Part shown: positions 8,803 to 17,593 of the stretch, piece after piece
Layout: every line of letters starts with the position of its first letter
Position numbering within the stretch: the first letter of the stretch is position 1
NCBI GenBank assembly: GCA_014377045.1
Contig: JACMQI010000036.1
Location: 1-64,000, forward strand
Reading direction: 5' to 3'
Length of the DNA: 64,000 nucleotides
Source: a candidate division SR1 bacterium
Lineage (GTDB): Bacteria > Patescibacteriota > JACMRA01
Position numbers and translations under genes: made by a program
Notes under the pieces: model-generated
Told to the model about the DNA's origin: nothing
Database searches by the model: none
Seen by the model: the letters and a program-made list of their open reading frames with translations, nothing else

Positions 8803-9879
8803 CTATAATTTTTTGCTCTTCTTCAAACTCCAAATAATCGGCATTAAATCACCTTCTTCAAGAATACGATTAGTATCGTTTGTTTCCCATCCAGACCTCA
8901 CATCCTTGACTAGCCTGTAAGGGTGCAAAACATAATTTCGGATCTGACTACCCCACTCTGCTGATACAAATGCCCCTTTTAGCTCATTTTCTAGGTCTTT
9001 TTGCTTTTTTAGTTCCAGTGCTGCTAGCTTATTTTTCAGGTATTTCATAGCTTGGGCTTTATTTTGCACTTGACTACGCTCATTTTGACAAGTTACCGTA
9101 ATATTTGTTGGTATATGTACCAGCCTTACCGCGCTATAAGTAGTATTGACACTTTGTCCACCTTTACCAGACGCTTGATAGAAATCCCATCTAATGCATT
9201 TTTCATCAAGATCTATCACTATTTCATTTTCTAAATCAGCAGGTATTACCTCTACAAGAGCAAAAGAGGTTTCACGGGTTTTACCACTATTAAATGGAGA
9301 TATCCTAACTAGACGATGTACTCCAACTTCTTCTTTTAAATAACCATATACATATTTTCCACTTATTTCAAGTGACAACGACTTTACACCACCCTCTTCA
9401 CCTGGAGATATAGATATGACCTCGTAGTCAAAATCCTCTCGTTTACAAAATGCCTGGTACATGCTTGCAAGCATAGCTGCAAAATCCATAGCATCTACAC
9501 CTCCAGCTCCTGCATGAATCGAAAGAATACAGTTATGCGAATCGAATTTTCCATTCAAAAAGTTTTGATTTTGTAGATGTTCATAGCTTCTAAGAATTTT
9601 CTGATTTATATTTTCAAATTCCGCCTCATCAGCTAGATCAAACGCTACTTGTAGATCATCGAGCAATGATCGATATTTATCAATAAGTTCTATCTTGCCC
9701 TGCACAATCCCTAATTGCTGATTTAGTTTACCAGCTTGATGAGGATTTGACCAAATGGCTTCACTTTCAAGCTCTTTTTGGATTACACTTCTCTCTAACA
9801 CATAGGAGTCGTAATTAAGCGAATTTAGTAATCCGTTTTTATCTTCTAAGTATTCTTTAAATTCATGCTGAGTAATCAC
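8803..9879 (-). CDS. prfB: peptide chain release factor 2
   Basis: A 358-residue class I release factor. Domain 2 has the SPF tripeptide in VRISPFNSG, which reads UGA/UAA and identifies RF2; the GGQ motif lies in SGKGGQSVNTTYSAVR. The start is GTG. The gene reads through continuously with no internal UGA near codon 26, so it lacks the autoregulatory +1 frameshift known from E. coli and many bacteria. It starts 11 bp after the baseplate-J-like gene and is probably co-transcribed with it. Its presence agrees with UGA being a stop codon here. Confidence 0.95.
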   Translation of the reverse strand: MITQHEFKEYLEDKNGLLNSLNYDSYVLERSVIQKELESEAIWSNPHQAGKLNQQLGIVQGKIELIDKYRSLLDDLQVAFDLADEAEFENINQKILRSYEHLQNQNFLNGKFDSHNCILSIHAGAGGVDAMDFAAMLASMYQAFCKREDFDYEVISISPGEEGGVKSLSLEISGKYVYGYLKEEVGVHRLVRISPFNSGKTRETSFALVEVIPADLENEIVIDLDEKCIRWDFYQASGKGGQSVNTTYSAVRLVHIPTNITVTCQNERSQVQNKAQAMKYLKNKLAALELKKQKDLENELKGAFVSAEWGSQIRNYVLHPYRLVKDVRSGWETNDTNRILEEGDLMPIIWSLKKSKKL

Positions 9880-9890
9880 AATAATTAGTA

Positions 9891-11723
9891 TTAATTTGTT
9901 TGAATATATTTTATATTTGTTGCTGGAGAAAGAAAAGGAATTTTAATACCCAACTCTTTTTTATCGATATTTATTATACCTTGATATTCTTTTTGGATTT
10001 TTTCTTTTACATTTGCAAAGTCTGTATTACTAGTAATTGTTTTCTCAATTTGTTTTTTATCTATATTTAATTTTTTAGTGAATTTATAGTTGACCTTGAT
10101 TTTTATATCAGTTGCCTGTTCTTTAAATTGACCCACCGACTCTACAATATTAACATCTGTTACTTTGTCTACATTTTCATTCTCTCGTTGTAATATCTCA
10201 TTAAGAGTTACTTGAGGCATGTAGTATACATCACTATCAACAGTAGCATCTAAGCTAGTATCAAGAGAAGAATCTCCTAAATTAGGTTTGAATACATAGC
10301 TTGAGTTCGTATTATTATACCAGTCATTATTTACAATAATATCGTCTATACCACTTTTTTCTTCTTTTAGAGCCTGTATTTTAGATATTTTTTGCTGTGC
10401 TAGCATACCATCTACAGTTGTACGCAAAAGAGATTGATCGGCTTCTGTAACTACTTTTTTCCCTATTGCGCTTCCTGCTATTATTTCGCTAGTTGATATT
10501 CCAAAACAACTACTACAAGGTTTTTGATCCAAAATATTCAAGATTTCAAAAATGCTATTTACTGGTTGATTTGAATCTGATCCTAATTCTGTAGCTTGAA
10601 CAGTTATAGTAACAGGGCTTCGGTCGTTAAATGGAGCTAAAATTATTTGGTCGGGCAACGTAGTATTTCTTAAATGAGTATATGTTTTTCCATCTTTTAC
10701 GAGACTAAAAGCACCATTAGAAAGACTAACAGGTTTGCTGCTTTTATTTATCAAATCTATCCTGCCCAACGCTCTTTCAGATCTATTTTGATTATCACCA
10801 CTTGTAGCAATACTGGTTGTTGCATTTGTTTTTATGGCTTGATTAGCAAATGCAGTTGATGGTATCGAAAGATTGATAGTAGCTAAATCTACTGGAGAAT
10901 TGACCTCTAAAGTATACACATTAGTTGGGAAAAAAACCATCCCCAAAATGAAAATTAATGCACATGAAAAAAACGAAGTTATAAATAAATATGCGCGAGG
11001 TTGTTTTTTATTTTGTCTAAAAGGTAAAAATGAAGAAAAATTTTTGTTTTCTACAACTAATTTTGTATTAGTTTGGGGCTCGATATTAGAGTCACTTTCT
11101 AACTCTTCTTCACTTTTCATGCTGTTTAAAGCTTTTTTCGTAGCTTCAATACGATCTATCCAGGAATCAAGATCCTGTAGAGTTTTACCCTTACTCAAAA
11201 TATCAGAATCCATATTTTCATCATCAATCGATACAGATCGGTTAGAATCACTACTTTGAAATAGCTCTTTGAGTAAAATCTTTGAATTATCTTTTAAATT
11301 GGTAGTCTGTAGCGGTAATTCAGCTCGTTTCTCAGAATTATGAATAGATATAGTACTTAATGAGCTAAGAGTCAGACTTGTTGTTACTTTTTTTTCTACT
11401 ATAGAAACATCCGTATTATTTATCAGTTGCTTTGGGGTAGAGGAATTGTGCTCATATGATAAAATCTCTTCTTTTGTAAGGTGTGGTTTGATTGGTATCT
11501 CACCGAGCTTCATCAGTTGCAAAACTCTATCTTCACTAGCAGTCCAAATAATTTGTCTTGGGAAATTACGCAACTGGTAATTAAAAATTTTAAATGCTAT
11601 TGATGTACTTAAAAAAATAGGTAGAGATTCAACAAAAATATAAAGATCTCCAGGCTTTTTAGATTGCCCAGATAATTCCGTAAGAAGTAGTTTCTGGAAT
11701 GTATCTTTTGTTATTTTTATCAT
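9891..11723 (-). CDS. membrane-anchored baseplate-J-like protein
   Basis: A 610-residue protein: an N-terminal region (about 25-75) with a small alpha/beta pattern (LYIFVESLPIF, then IIWTASEDRVLQLMKLGEI), a long acidic Ser-rich linker, one membrane helix (about 244-265), then an exported region. Residues about 315-435 (RALGRIDLINKSSKPVSL and following) resemble the baseplate J-like domain of membrane proteins widespread in Patescibacteria. No phage structural genes are nearby, so a phage origin is unlikely. The exported part would face the outside of the membrane. Function unknown; prfB follows in the same operon. The domain call is by eye. Confidence 0.55.
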   Translation of the reverse strand: MIKITKDTFQKLLLTELSGQSKKPGDLYIFVESLPIFLSTSIAFKIFNYQLRNFPRQIIWTASEDRVLQLMKLGEIPIKPHLTKEEILSYEHNSSTPKQLINNTDVSIVEKKVTTSLTLSSLSTISIHNSEKRAELPLQTTNLKDNSKILLKELFQSSDSNRSVSIDDENMDSDILSKGKTLQDLDSWIDRIEATKKALNSMKSEEELESDSNIEPQTNTKLVVENKNFSSFLPFRQNKKQPRAYLFITSFFSCALIFILGMVFFPTNVYTLEVNSPVDLATINLSIPSTAFANQAIKTNATTSIATSGDNQNRSERALGRIDLINKSSKPVSLSNGAFSLVKDGKTYTHLRNTTLPDQIILAPFNDRSPVTITVQATELGSDSNQPVNSIFEILNILDQKPCSSCFGISTSEIIAGSAIGKKVVTEADQSLLRTTVDGMLAQQKISKIQALKEEKSGIDDIIVNNDWYNNTNSSYVFKPNLGDSSLDTSLDATVDSDVYYMPQVTLNEILQRENENVDKVTDVNIVESVGQFKEQATDIKIKVNYKFTKKLNIDKKQIEKTITSNTDFANVKEKIQKEYQGIINIDKKELGIKIPFLSPATNIKYIQTN

Positions 11724-11799
11724 ATTTATAAAAAGAAGGAGTTATAGTGATGTTTAAGATAACTGAAATGGTTTTTTAGTTTTTTGTCTACAAAACTTT

Positions 11800-11874
11800 T
11801 GGCGGCGCTACGGGGAATCGAACCCCGGTTACAAGAATGAGAATCTCGCGTCCTAACCACTAGACGATAGCGCC
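11800..11874 (-). tRNA. tRNA-Glu (anticodon CTC)
   Basis: On the minus strand a full cloverleaf folds: acceptor GGCGCTA/TAGCGCC with G73 and an encoded CCA, anticodon stem CGAGA/TCTTG around loop TTCTCAT (anticodon CTC), and a T arm with TTCGAAT. Length is 75 nt including CCA. It is nearly identical to the tRNA-Glu(TTC) at 47274-47348. Confidence 0.96.
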
Positions 11875-11887
11875 AAAATACTAAAAT

Positions 11888-11916
11888 AGTAAAGTAAAAG
11901 AAACTAAACCTGTCAA
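11888..11916 (-). promoter_or_regulatory. promoter of tRNA-Glu(CTC)
   Basis: TTGACA (11911-11916), 17-bp spacer, TTTACT (11888-11893) on the minus strand, about 13 bp before the mature tRNA 5' end. The -10 box is imperfect. Confidence 0.5.
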
Positions 11917-11946
11917 GGGTACCAACAAACTAAAATATATCATTTT

Positions 11947-12372
11947 TTAGCTTATTTTAGATAATCTTCTCGTATGCCTCTCTTCTTTAATAAAAGGAGT
12001 GTTTAGAAACACTTTTACTATTGCTATAGCCTTTTTGTGAGTAGTGTATTTTCCAGCTAAACAGATTATATTTGAATCGTTATGTTGACGAGATAATCTT
12101 ACAATCTCACGCTTTGGTGATAAAACGGCTCTAATCCAAGTATATCTATTTAATGCTATGCAGATGCCTACACCAGTTCCACAAATAGCAATACCTTTCG
12201 CTTTTGAATTTTCTTTTAATTTAGTTGCAAGCTCTTTTGCTCGATCTGGATAGTCATCAGCTTCAATGAATTCAGGATAAAGGTCTTCAAACTCCTTATT
12301 ACTTTTTTGAAACCACGCTACAAGTATATTTTTAAGTTCAAAACCAGCGTGGTCACTTGTTATATAAATCAT
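11947..12372 (-). CDS. rpiB: ribose-5-phosphate isomerase B
   Basis: A 141-residue RpiB/LacAB-family enzyme interconverting ribose 5-phosphate and ribulose 5-phosphate in the pentose phosphate pathway. It has the N-terminal SDHAGFELK motif, the catalytic Cys in AICGTGVGICIALNR, and the HNDSNIICLAGKYTTHKKA phosphate-binding segment. Length is normal for the family. It is monocistronic between tRNA-Glu and the beta-CASP gene. A TATAAT with a TTGAGT 16 bp upstream of it precedes the start by about 20 bp. Confidence 0.92.
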   Translation of the reverse strand: MIYITSDHAGFELKNILVAWFQKSNKEFEDLYPEFIEADDYPDRAKELATKLKENSKAKGIAICGTGVGICIALNRYTWIRAVLSPKREIVRLSRQHNDSNIICLAGKYTTHKKAIAIVKVFLNTPFIKEERHTRRLSKIS

Positions 12373-12454
12373 CTATCTAAAAAAAACCAAAATTATAATT
12401 TTAGTCAAAAAAAACTCAACTATAACACTATGGAATAGCTAAAAGGTAAATAAT

Positions 12455-13912
12455 TTAATCCTTCCAAAGTTCAACTTTTTCACCAAACCGAGGCCAATAA
12501 GTGTCTATTTTGTCGTGAAAAGCATCTTTAAGTTCTTTACCTAAAGCTAGAGCTGCATCTTTTTCACCATGCATGAGGAATACGGTCGGTATCAGCGGTC
12601 CTTTCGACTCTTGCATCAAACCAACAATAAACTTTTTAAGCATTTTTTGATCTGCGTGAGCCGAAAATTCATTGATTACTTCCACTTTTGCCAGTACTCG
12701 AAAATTTCTATCTTCTATCTCAATTTCTTTATTACCATCTACAATTTTTCTTCCTAAAGTCCCCTCTGCTTGGTATCCAACTATTATAAGAGTATTATGC
12801 GGATTCTCTATATTAAATTTTAGATGCTTTAAAATACGGCCTCCGTTCATCATACCGCTTCCCGCAATAATAATACTAGGAGTGTGTTCTAAATTCAACA
12901 TTTTACTTTCTTGAGAAGTAGATAATATTTTGAGATTTTTATAAATTAGCGGGTTGGCTTTTTCTCTTATTTTATCTTGCAGGGCCACATCATACAGCTC
13001 TGGGTGATCTAAGCATACTTCTAAAACACGCTCTGCCATTGGTGAATCAAGATAAATAGGTACACTTGGTACTTTACCTTCTCGCATCAATTCTACAATA
13101 AAATATATCACTTCCTGTGCCCTCTCGACAGAAAATGAAGGTATCAAAACTTTTCCATTATCACGAATTGTTTCATTGATTATTTTTCTGAGCCTTTCTT
13201 TTGGTATAAACTTAGGGTGTAATCGATTTCCATATGTGGTTTCTGTAAAAATGTGCGTAAGGTTCGGGACATGTGTCACCATCTCAGGATCTTCAATAAT
13301 AGGCTTATTTGGATTGCCAAGATCTCCCGAAAAAGCCAAACGACGCCCGCTACTAATCTCTGTAAAAATCACAGTAGCAGAGCCAAGAATATGACCAGCA
13401 TCATTAAATTCTACTCGTAAGTTAGGATGAATTAAAAATGGTTCATGATAATCATAAGTCTTGAATCTTGTCATCGTAGTATCTACATCTATAAAATCAT
13501 ACAACTTCTCTCCACCTTTAGGATTTTCTTTGGTAGGAACAAATTCACCGTTTTCAGTAAGCTCAGTCATTTCGCCTTCTCCAGAATGTTTAGATGCGTC
13601 ACGCATGACAATCTCAGCAATATCCTTAGTAGCAGGAGTAGAATAGATACGGCCACCATAGCCTTTTTTTACAAGGTAAGGAATACGGCCACAGTGGTCA
13701 AGATGAGCATGTGTAAGTACAATAGCATCTAATTTTTTCGGATCAAATAGCAAATGCGAGTTTATTTTAAATAAATTTACTTTCTGACCAACCTGAAACA
13801 TTCCAGAATCAAGACAAAAATTAAATTTTTTTCCATTTGGATCGACATACTCCATATAGTATTGAGATCCTGTAACCGTGCGAGCTGCCCCACAAAATGT
13901 AACTGATAACAT
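12455..13912 (-). CDS. beta-CASP metallo-beta-lactamase-fold RNase
   Basis: A 485-residue protein of the YSH1/CPSF-like MBL-fold family. The MBL motif THAHLDHCGRIPYL is at about residues 67-80, the second metal segment is GHILGSATV, the beta-CASP stretch contains SGMMNGGRILKHL, and the C-terminal RMMBL part contains EFSAHADQ. Known relatives are zinc-dependent RNA exo/endonucleases. A leaderless promoter places +1 on the ATG at 13912. The chemistry is well supported; specific RNA targets are not. Confidence 0.9.
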   Translation of the reverse strand: MLSVTFCGAARTVTGSQYYMEYVDPNGKKFNFCLDSGMFQVGQKVNLFKINSHLLFDPKKLDAIVLTHAHLDHCGRIPYLVKKGYGGRIYSTPATKDIAEIVMRDASKHSGEGEMTELTENGEFVPTKENPKGGEKLYDFIDVDTTMTRFKTYDYHEPFLIHPNLRVEFNDAGHILGSATVIFTEISSGRRLAFSGDLGNPNKPIIEDPEMVTHVPNLTHIFTETTYGNRLHPKFIPKERLRKIINETIRDNGKVLIPSFSVERAQEVIYFIVELMREGKVPSVPIYLDSPMAERVLEVCLDHPELYDVALQDKIREKANPLIYKNLKILSTSQESKMLNLEHTPSIIIAGSGMMNGGRILKHLKFNIENPHNTLIIVGYQAEGTLGRKIVDGNKEIEIEDRNFRVLAKVEVINEFSAHADQKMLKKFIVGLMQESKGPLIPTVFLMHGEKDAALALGKELKDAFHDKIDTYWPRFGEKVELWKD

Positions 13913-13918
13913 AATCTT

Positions 13919-13947
13919 ATTATATCATTAGTTTTATGGCTTGTCAA
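13919..13947 (-). promoter_or_regulatory. consensus leaderless promoter of the beta-CASP gene
   Basis: TTGACA (13942-13947), 17-bp spacer, perfect TATAAT (13919-13924), then six bases and the ATG. This is the clearest example of a predicted +1 on the A of the start codon. Confidence 0.85.
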
Positions 13948-14017
13948 AAGAAATATTATATAAAAAAATAGGTAATCAAACAAAACAGTTGACTACCAAG
14001 TAATTATTATAATCTTT

Positions 14018-14611
14018 TTATTTCAATATAGCTTCCATTTGAGATAAATCAGGTATTTTGCAAATTAGATCAGGGTTTTGACTTTTTTGAAGTGCTAATG
14101 CACGCTGACTGACACAATTGTTTACTACATTACCTTGAACATACAATTTGGTACGTTTTGTTTCTGACTCTTGTTCGATAGTTTTGAGCCTTAGATAATC
14201 AGGACATTGAGCTGTGTTATAACTAATACTTGCTTGGTATCCTGGAGCAGTAGAACTAGCATTCTGATTTACAACTCCTCCAGTAAAAGACAAGCCACAT
14301 TGTGTAGTATTTTGAGAACTATACTGCTGAGTGGTATTACTATAAAAGCTACTATTGGTTTGTAGTGGTGTGATTGAGGTTGAGTTAACTACTCCCACAC
14401 TACTATTACTATTAGCGTTATAAGCCGAACCTGTTCCATTGTTAGGTAAAGGAGAGATAGTATTCACCTGATTATTAGGCAATACCTCGCTAGACACTGT
14501 TACAGGTTGAGTGTTTTGAGGAGAGCTTTCTATACTTCCAGCATAAGCAGAAGATGAGAATAAAGAACCTAGAACAGTAAAAAAAATAAGATTATTTTTG
14601 AAGGATTTCAT
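14018..14611 (-). CDS. secreted Ser/Thr/Asn/Gln-rich protein
   Basis: A 197-residue protein with a clear signal peptide (residues 1-24, ending SSAYA). The mature part starts with a low-complexity S/T/N/Q-rich region to about residue 100 and ends in a more ordered region with four Cys (CGLSF, QCPDYL, NCVSQ, ICKIPD) that could form disulfides. No family recognised. It is divergent from the ricin-lectin gene and shares an intergenic region of paired strong promoters, so the two may be co-expressed surface or secreted factors. Confidence 0.7.
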   Translation of the reverse strand: MKSFKNNLIFFTVLGSLFSSSAYAGSIESSPQNTQPVTVSSEVLPNNQVNTISPLPNNGTGSAYNANSNSSVGVVNSTSITPLQTNSSFYSNTTQQYSSQNTTQCGLSFTGGVVNQNASSTAPGYQASISYNTAQCPDYLRLKTIEQESETKRTKLYVQGNVVNNCVSQRALALQKSQNPDLICKIPDLSQMEAILK

Positions 14612-14639
14612 GATGAAAAAAGAAAAGAATTACTTGTAA

Positions 14640-14668
14640 ATACTAGCACGAAAATCAGCTTTTGTCAA
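14640..14668 (-). promoter_or_regulatory. extended -10 promoter of the 197-residue secreted protein
   Basis: TTGACA (14663-14668), 17-bp spacer ending in TGC, TAGTAT (14640-14645). The 5' UTR would be about 22 nt. Confidence 0.75.
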
Positions 14669-14703
14669 GTATTATTTAGTATAAAATATAGATTCGAATA
14701 CTC

Positions 14704-14732
14704 TTGACAACCGTTATTTTTTATGCTATCAT
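14704..14732 (+). promoter_or_regulatory. extended -10 promoter of the ricin-lectin gene
   Basis: TTGACA (14704-14709), 17-bp spacer ending in TGC, TATCAT (14727-14732). The 5' UTR is about 105 nt, long for this genome, and ends in a small ACTC/GAGT hairpin just before the ATG. Confidence 0.8.
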
Positions 14733-14844
14733 ACAAGTAGTTCTATCATCTATTTATATTAGTTTACCAACCTTAGTGGTAGGTGAATTTGTGTGTTAGC
14801 TATTAGACAACTTATACTTCATACTCTATTTAGAGTCTAAATCA

Positions 14845-16095
14845 ATGAATTCATTATTTCGCTTTGTTTCATTAGTTGCTTCAACTGTACTAGTTTCTAT
14901 TTCTTCTACCACTTCTTCAAAAGCTGCCGATCAATACGGCTTTCCTAATCTAAATGGGAAAGTTGTAAAGTTAGAGCTAGAAAATGGAGTAAGAGTTAAT
15001 CTACCTACTAATCGAGCTATTGATAATTATCAACTAAATTCTTTCGTTCCAGATAACACTGACGATTGGAAGTTTAAAATTATCGATAACGGTTCTGGCG
15101 GCATTATGTTTACTCGTGTTAACACTAATAAGGCTATTACTGTCTCTAATCTCAATGTAGTCAATGGAACTTCTATTGTAGCCTACGAGCAAGCTGGAAA
15201 CGGTCGCTGGATTGACTGGAATCCTGAACATGTTGGTAATGGATATTATCTTATTCATTTAAGACATAATCCCAGTCAATGTCTCAATATCCCTGGATCA
15301 CAAAGCAACGTCTGGGTAACTACTTGGACTTGCGATAGAAATGATCGAGATCAGCGGATGAAAATTGAAGAAGTTGCAGGTAATTTTGGAAGTGGAGTTT
15401 TATATCATATTACTCCAGTACCTGTTCCTATTTCACAACCCGTGATTCAGACAACCACACTCGCGATTACACCACTCTATGAAGCTTGGATTGTTAGTAG
15501 AAAATTTGAAAGTCCTTTTCCTAGTACATCAAATATTGGACATTCATTCATTGCGATAATTCGCAAAAATCAAAAAGTAGTAGTAACCTATAAAGATGGT
15601 TATAAAGTTTCTACATCATCCCCACAAGATGACGGAAATTGGAATATCCATCGCACTTATGGTTACTGGCCAAAACAAGGTACAGTGGGTGCTGGACCTG
15701 GAGAAATCAGAATCAATAATGACTGCAATTCAAATAGCCGAAATACTGAATGTCAAGATGTTAAAGACATTCTAAGAGGAATCTCTATAAGCAACCGAGG
15801 ACAAGCAATCCGTAAGTCTCGAATTTCCGAAAGCCGAGCAAATTGGATTGATAATAATCGAAATGTAGCTAGTTGTTCAAGTTATAATGTTAACGGTATT
15901 TGGTATGGATACAATTTTCCTTGTAATTGTGTAACATATGCTACCTTACAATGGTCATATTTTACTGCGAAGCAAGATAATTGGATTCCTGCAACTGAAT
16001 ATGGTTCTTCACCAGATGCTGTTATGGAGTCTATTAATTCAAAAAACCGATCTACTAACAATGATTTCATAGACAGTGGTAATACTTGGAATTAA
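14845..16095 (+). CDS. secreted ricin-type lectin with possible permuted papain-like domain
   Basis: A 416-residue protein with a signal peptide (1-27, ending SSKAA). Residues about 35-175 look like a ricin-type beta-trefoil: repeated hydrophobic/aromatic blocks, QCLNIPGSQSN, and a final WTCDRNDRDQRMKI with the QxW-like position. Residues 210-416 form a second domain with IGHSFIAI (His233) and, later, PCNCVTYATLQW (Cys362). His before Cys is the order seen in permuted NlpC/P60-like hydrolases, but this is inference by eye. It has its own strong promoter and terminator and is the only gene of that transcript. It may bind and modify a glycan or protein on another cell surface. Confidence 0.7.
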   Translation: MNSLFRFVSLVASTVLVSISSTTSSKAADQYGFPNLNGKVVKLELENGVRVNLPTNRAIDNYQLNSFVPDNTDDWKFKIIDNGSGGIMFTRVNTNKAITVSNLNVVNGTSIVAYEQAGNGRWIDWNPEHVGNGYYLIHLRHNPSQCLNIPGSQSNVWVTTWTCDRNDRDQRMKIEEVAGNFGSGVLYHITPVPVPISQPVIQTTTLAITPLYEAWIVSRKFESPFPSTSNIGHSFIAIIRKNQKVVVTYKDGYKVSTSSPQDDGNWNIHRTYGYWPKQGTVGAGPGEIRINNDCNSNSRNTECQDVKDILRGISISNRGQAIRKSRISESRANWIDNNRNVASCSSYNVNGIWYGYNFPCNCVTYATLQWSYFTAKQDNWIPATEYGSSPDAVMESINSKNRSTNNDFIDSGNTWN

Positions 16096-16136
16096 GTCCT
16101 AAAATTTCAAATTTAAGCTTAATAACAAAAAATATA

Positions 16137-16170
16137 CTCCCTAGATTTAATTATCTAGGGAGCTTTTATT
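16137..16170 (+). terminator. intrinsic terminator of the ricin-lectin gene
   Basis: Perfect nine-pair stem CTCCCTAGA (16137-16145) / TCTAGGGAG (16154-16162) with an 8-nt loop, followed by CTTTTATTT. Confidence 0.9.
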
Positions 16171-16180
16171 TAAAAAAATA

Positions 16181-16492
16181 TTATTTTTTTATAAATTTAC
16201 TGTATGCAAAAAATAATGGTGAATTTAATAAAGTTAAAATTACTACTGGTATCAATCCTAGCGAAATAAACCCTATTAAAATACTAAAAAGATCTCTCAA
16301 AATAGAATTATCTGAATACCAATTATATGGAATTATACTTCCTATAATCGATACTAATATTATAGTATTAGGAAAGACTATAAAAATAATTTCGACTAAT
16401 AGTATTATTATAAATCCTACTAAATGAATAGGATTAATTTTATAATTAGTTAGCTGCTGGCTTATTTTTGATTCCTTGTTGGTTCGAAACAT
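16181..16492 (-). CDS. small hydrophobic membrane protein
   Basis: A 103-residue protein with a basic N-terminus (MFRTNKESK) and two or three membrane helices (about 26-50 and 68-95). No family recognised. I prefer this reading to the overlapping plus-strand frame because it has a promoter of the local type with exactly six bases between -10 box and ATG, and because two degenerate copies of its 5' region lie at 16681-16889 and near 17274-17338. Confidence 0.6.
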   Translation of the reverse strand: MFRTNKESKISQQLTNYKINPIHLVGFIIILLVEIIFIVFPNTIILVSIIGSIIPYNWYSDNSILRDLFSILIGFISLGLIPVVILTLLNSPLFFAYSKFIKK

Positions 16493-16498
16493 AAATTT

Positions 16499-16527
16499 AT
16501 GGTAGCATACATTTTAGGTAAAGTCAA
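16499..16527 (-). promoter_or_regulatory. leaderless extended -10 promoter of the small membrane protein
   Basis: TTGACT (16522-16527), 17-bp spacer ending in TGC, TACCAT (16499-16504), six bases, then ATG at 16492. Confidence 0.65.
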
Positions 16528-16680
16528 TAGATCAAAAAAATAAATGAATTCTTACTCATGAATTAGCAAAAGCTATATCTTAATAACCTATAATTCACTC
16601 CAAAAGTTTTAAAACATAAAGATTTTTTTTAGGAAATTTAACATTATCTAAAAATTTAAATCTAAAAAAAATATACGATG

Positions 16681-16854
16681 TTAATGTCTCAATTTTTGAA
16701 CCATATTGCCAATTAAATTGTCTAATTTTTGATATAAAAATTGTAATGAAAAACTTAAAATATTTAACATCAAAATTAGAAAATTAAACCATATTATTTT
16801 TATCTAACTAATTTGCTGTTGGCTTTTTACTATTATAGGATTTATTAGAGACGT
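16681..16854 (-). pseudogene. decayed second copy of the small membrane protein gene
   Basis: The promoter region of the 16181-16492 gene is repeated here: TTGACT (16884-16889), 17 bp ending in TGC, TGCCAT (16861-16866), six bases, then ACG where ATG should be. The frame that follows retains a matching segment (AAGCCAACAGC against AAGCCAGCAGC) and a hydrophobic stretch, but has an in-frame TAG at codon 17 and ends early at 16681. Similarity was judged by eye and is weak after the first 40 codons. Confidence 0.5.
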
Positions 16855-17593
16855 ATTGTTATGGCAGCATAGATTTTTAGTGTAGTCAATGGTACCATGA
16901 CATTCATGCAACTAAAAAAATTAAAATACAATAATGACGTAAATTGCGTATTTTATAACTAACAATATTCTCCTTTAAGCTGATTATCTGAAGAACTTTT
17001 ATATATCAAAATATTTTTATAAATTCATAATAGATGAAAATTAGTGTTATACTTATAGTAAAAAGTATGAGTCAGAAGATAAAAAATCAAACTATAATTT
17101 GAATTAAATTAATAGCAGAACTTAAAATTATATTTTCTGAAAATATTAAATTATTTACTTCGAAATCAGCCATAACTATTGAAATTAATAATAAATTTAT
17201 AACAACTTATAAAAATAACATTCAGTAACAAAAATACAGCAAATATCATTAGGCAAATGGAACTATTTTTATTGCTGATTTACCGCTGGCTTTATACTAA
17301 TTTACTTTTTACTTAAAACACAAACTTAATCTATGATAAATTTTGAATTAAGTAAACATTACTTTCGTATCATCGCGTGTATAAAATTATTGACCTAATT
17401 AGACCTGTATATTATATACCATATTTAGTAATAATGACGAATTTGGATTTATATGGGATATAATCAAAAGATTAATTAAAAATCCTATTTTAGCTTTTTT
17501 GATATATATTTTAATGGGAATTTTGATAATCGCAATATTTATTTTCACTAAAACTTTATATTAAAGAAACTCAAATTAAGAAATCAATATGTA
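16855..17593. other. AT-rich region with gene remnants
   Basis: No intact gene. On the minus strand near 17274-17338 there is a third, more degraded copy of the 16181-16492 gene start (AAAGCCAGCGG, preceded by TATCAT and an AAG where ATG would be). On the plus strand at about 17410-17562 a short frame encodes a single membrane-helix-like stretch (LAFLIYILMGILIIAIFIF) without a usable start codon. The rest shows no structure I can name. Confidence 0.4.

Noticed and set aside
9891-11723. Prophage remnant because of the baseplate-J-like domain
   Set aside because: No other phage gene, integrase or attachment site is visible, and the protein has a membrane anchor not found in phage baseplates.
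16086-16427. Plus-strand frame of 113 codons after the ricin-lectin gene
   Set aside because: It overlaps the stop of the previous gene and runs through a perfect terminator hairpin, while the opposite strand has a gene with a promoter.
17410-17562. Short plus-strand membrane-helix frame
   Set aside because: No ATG, GTG or TTG start in frame and no promoter; AT-rich DNA yields such hydrophobic stretches by chance.
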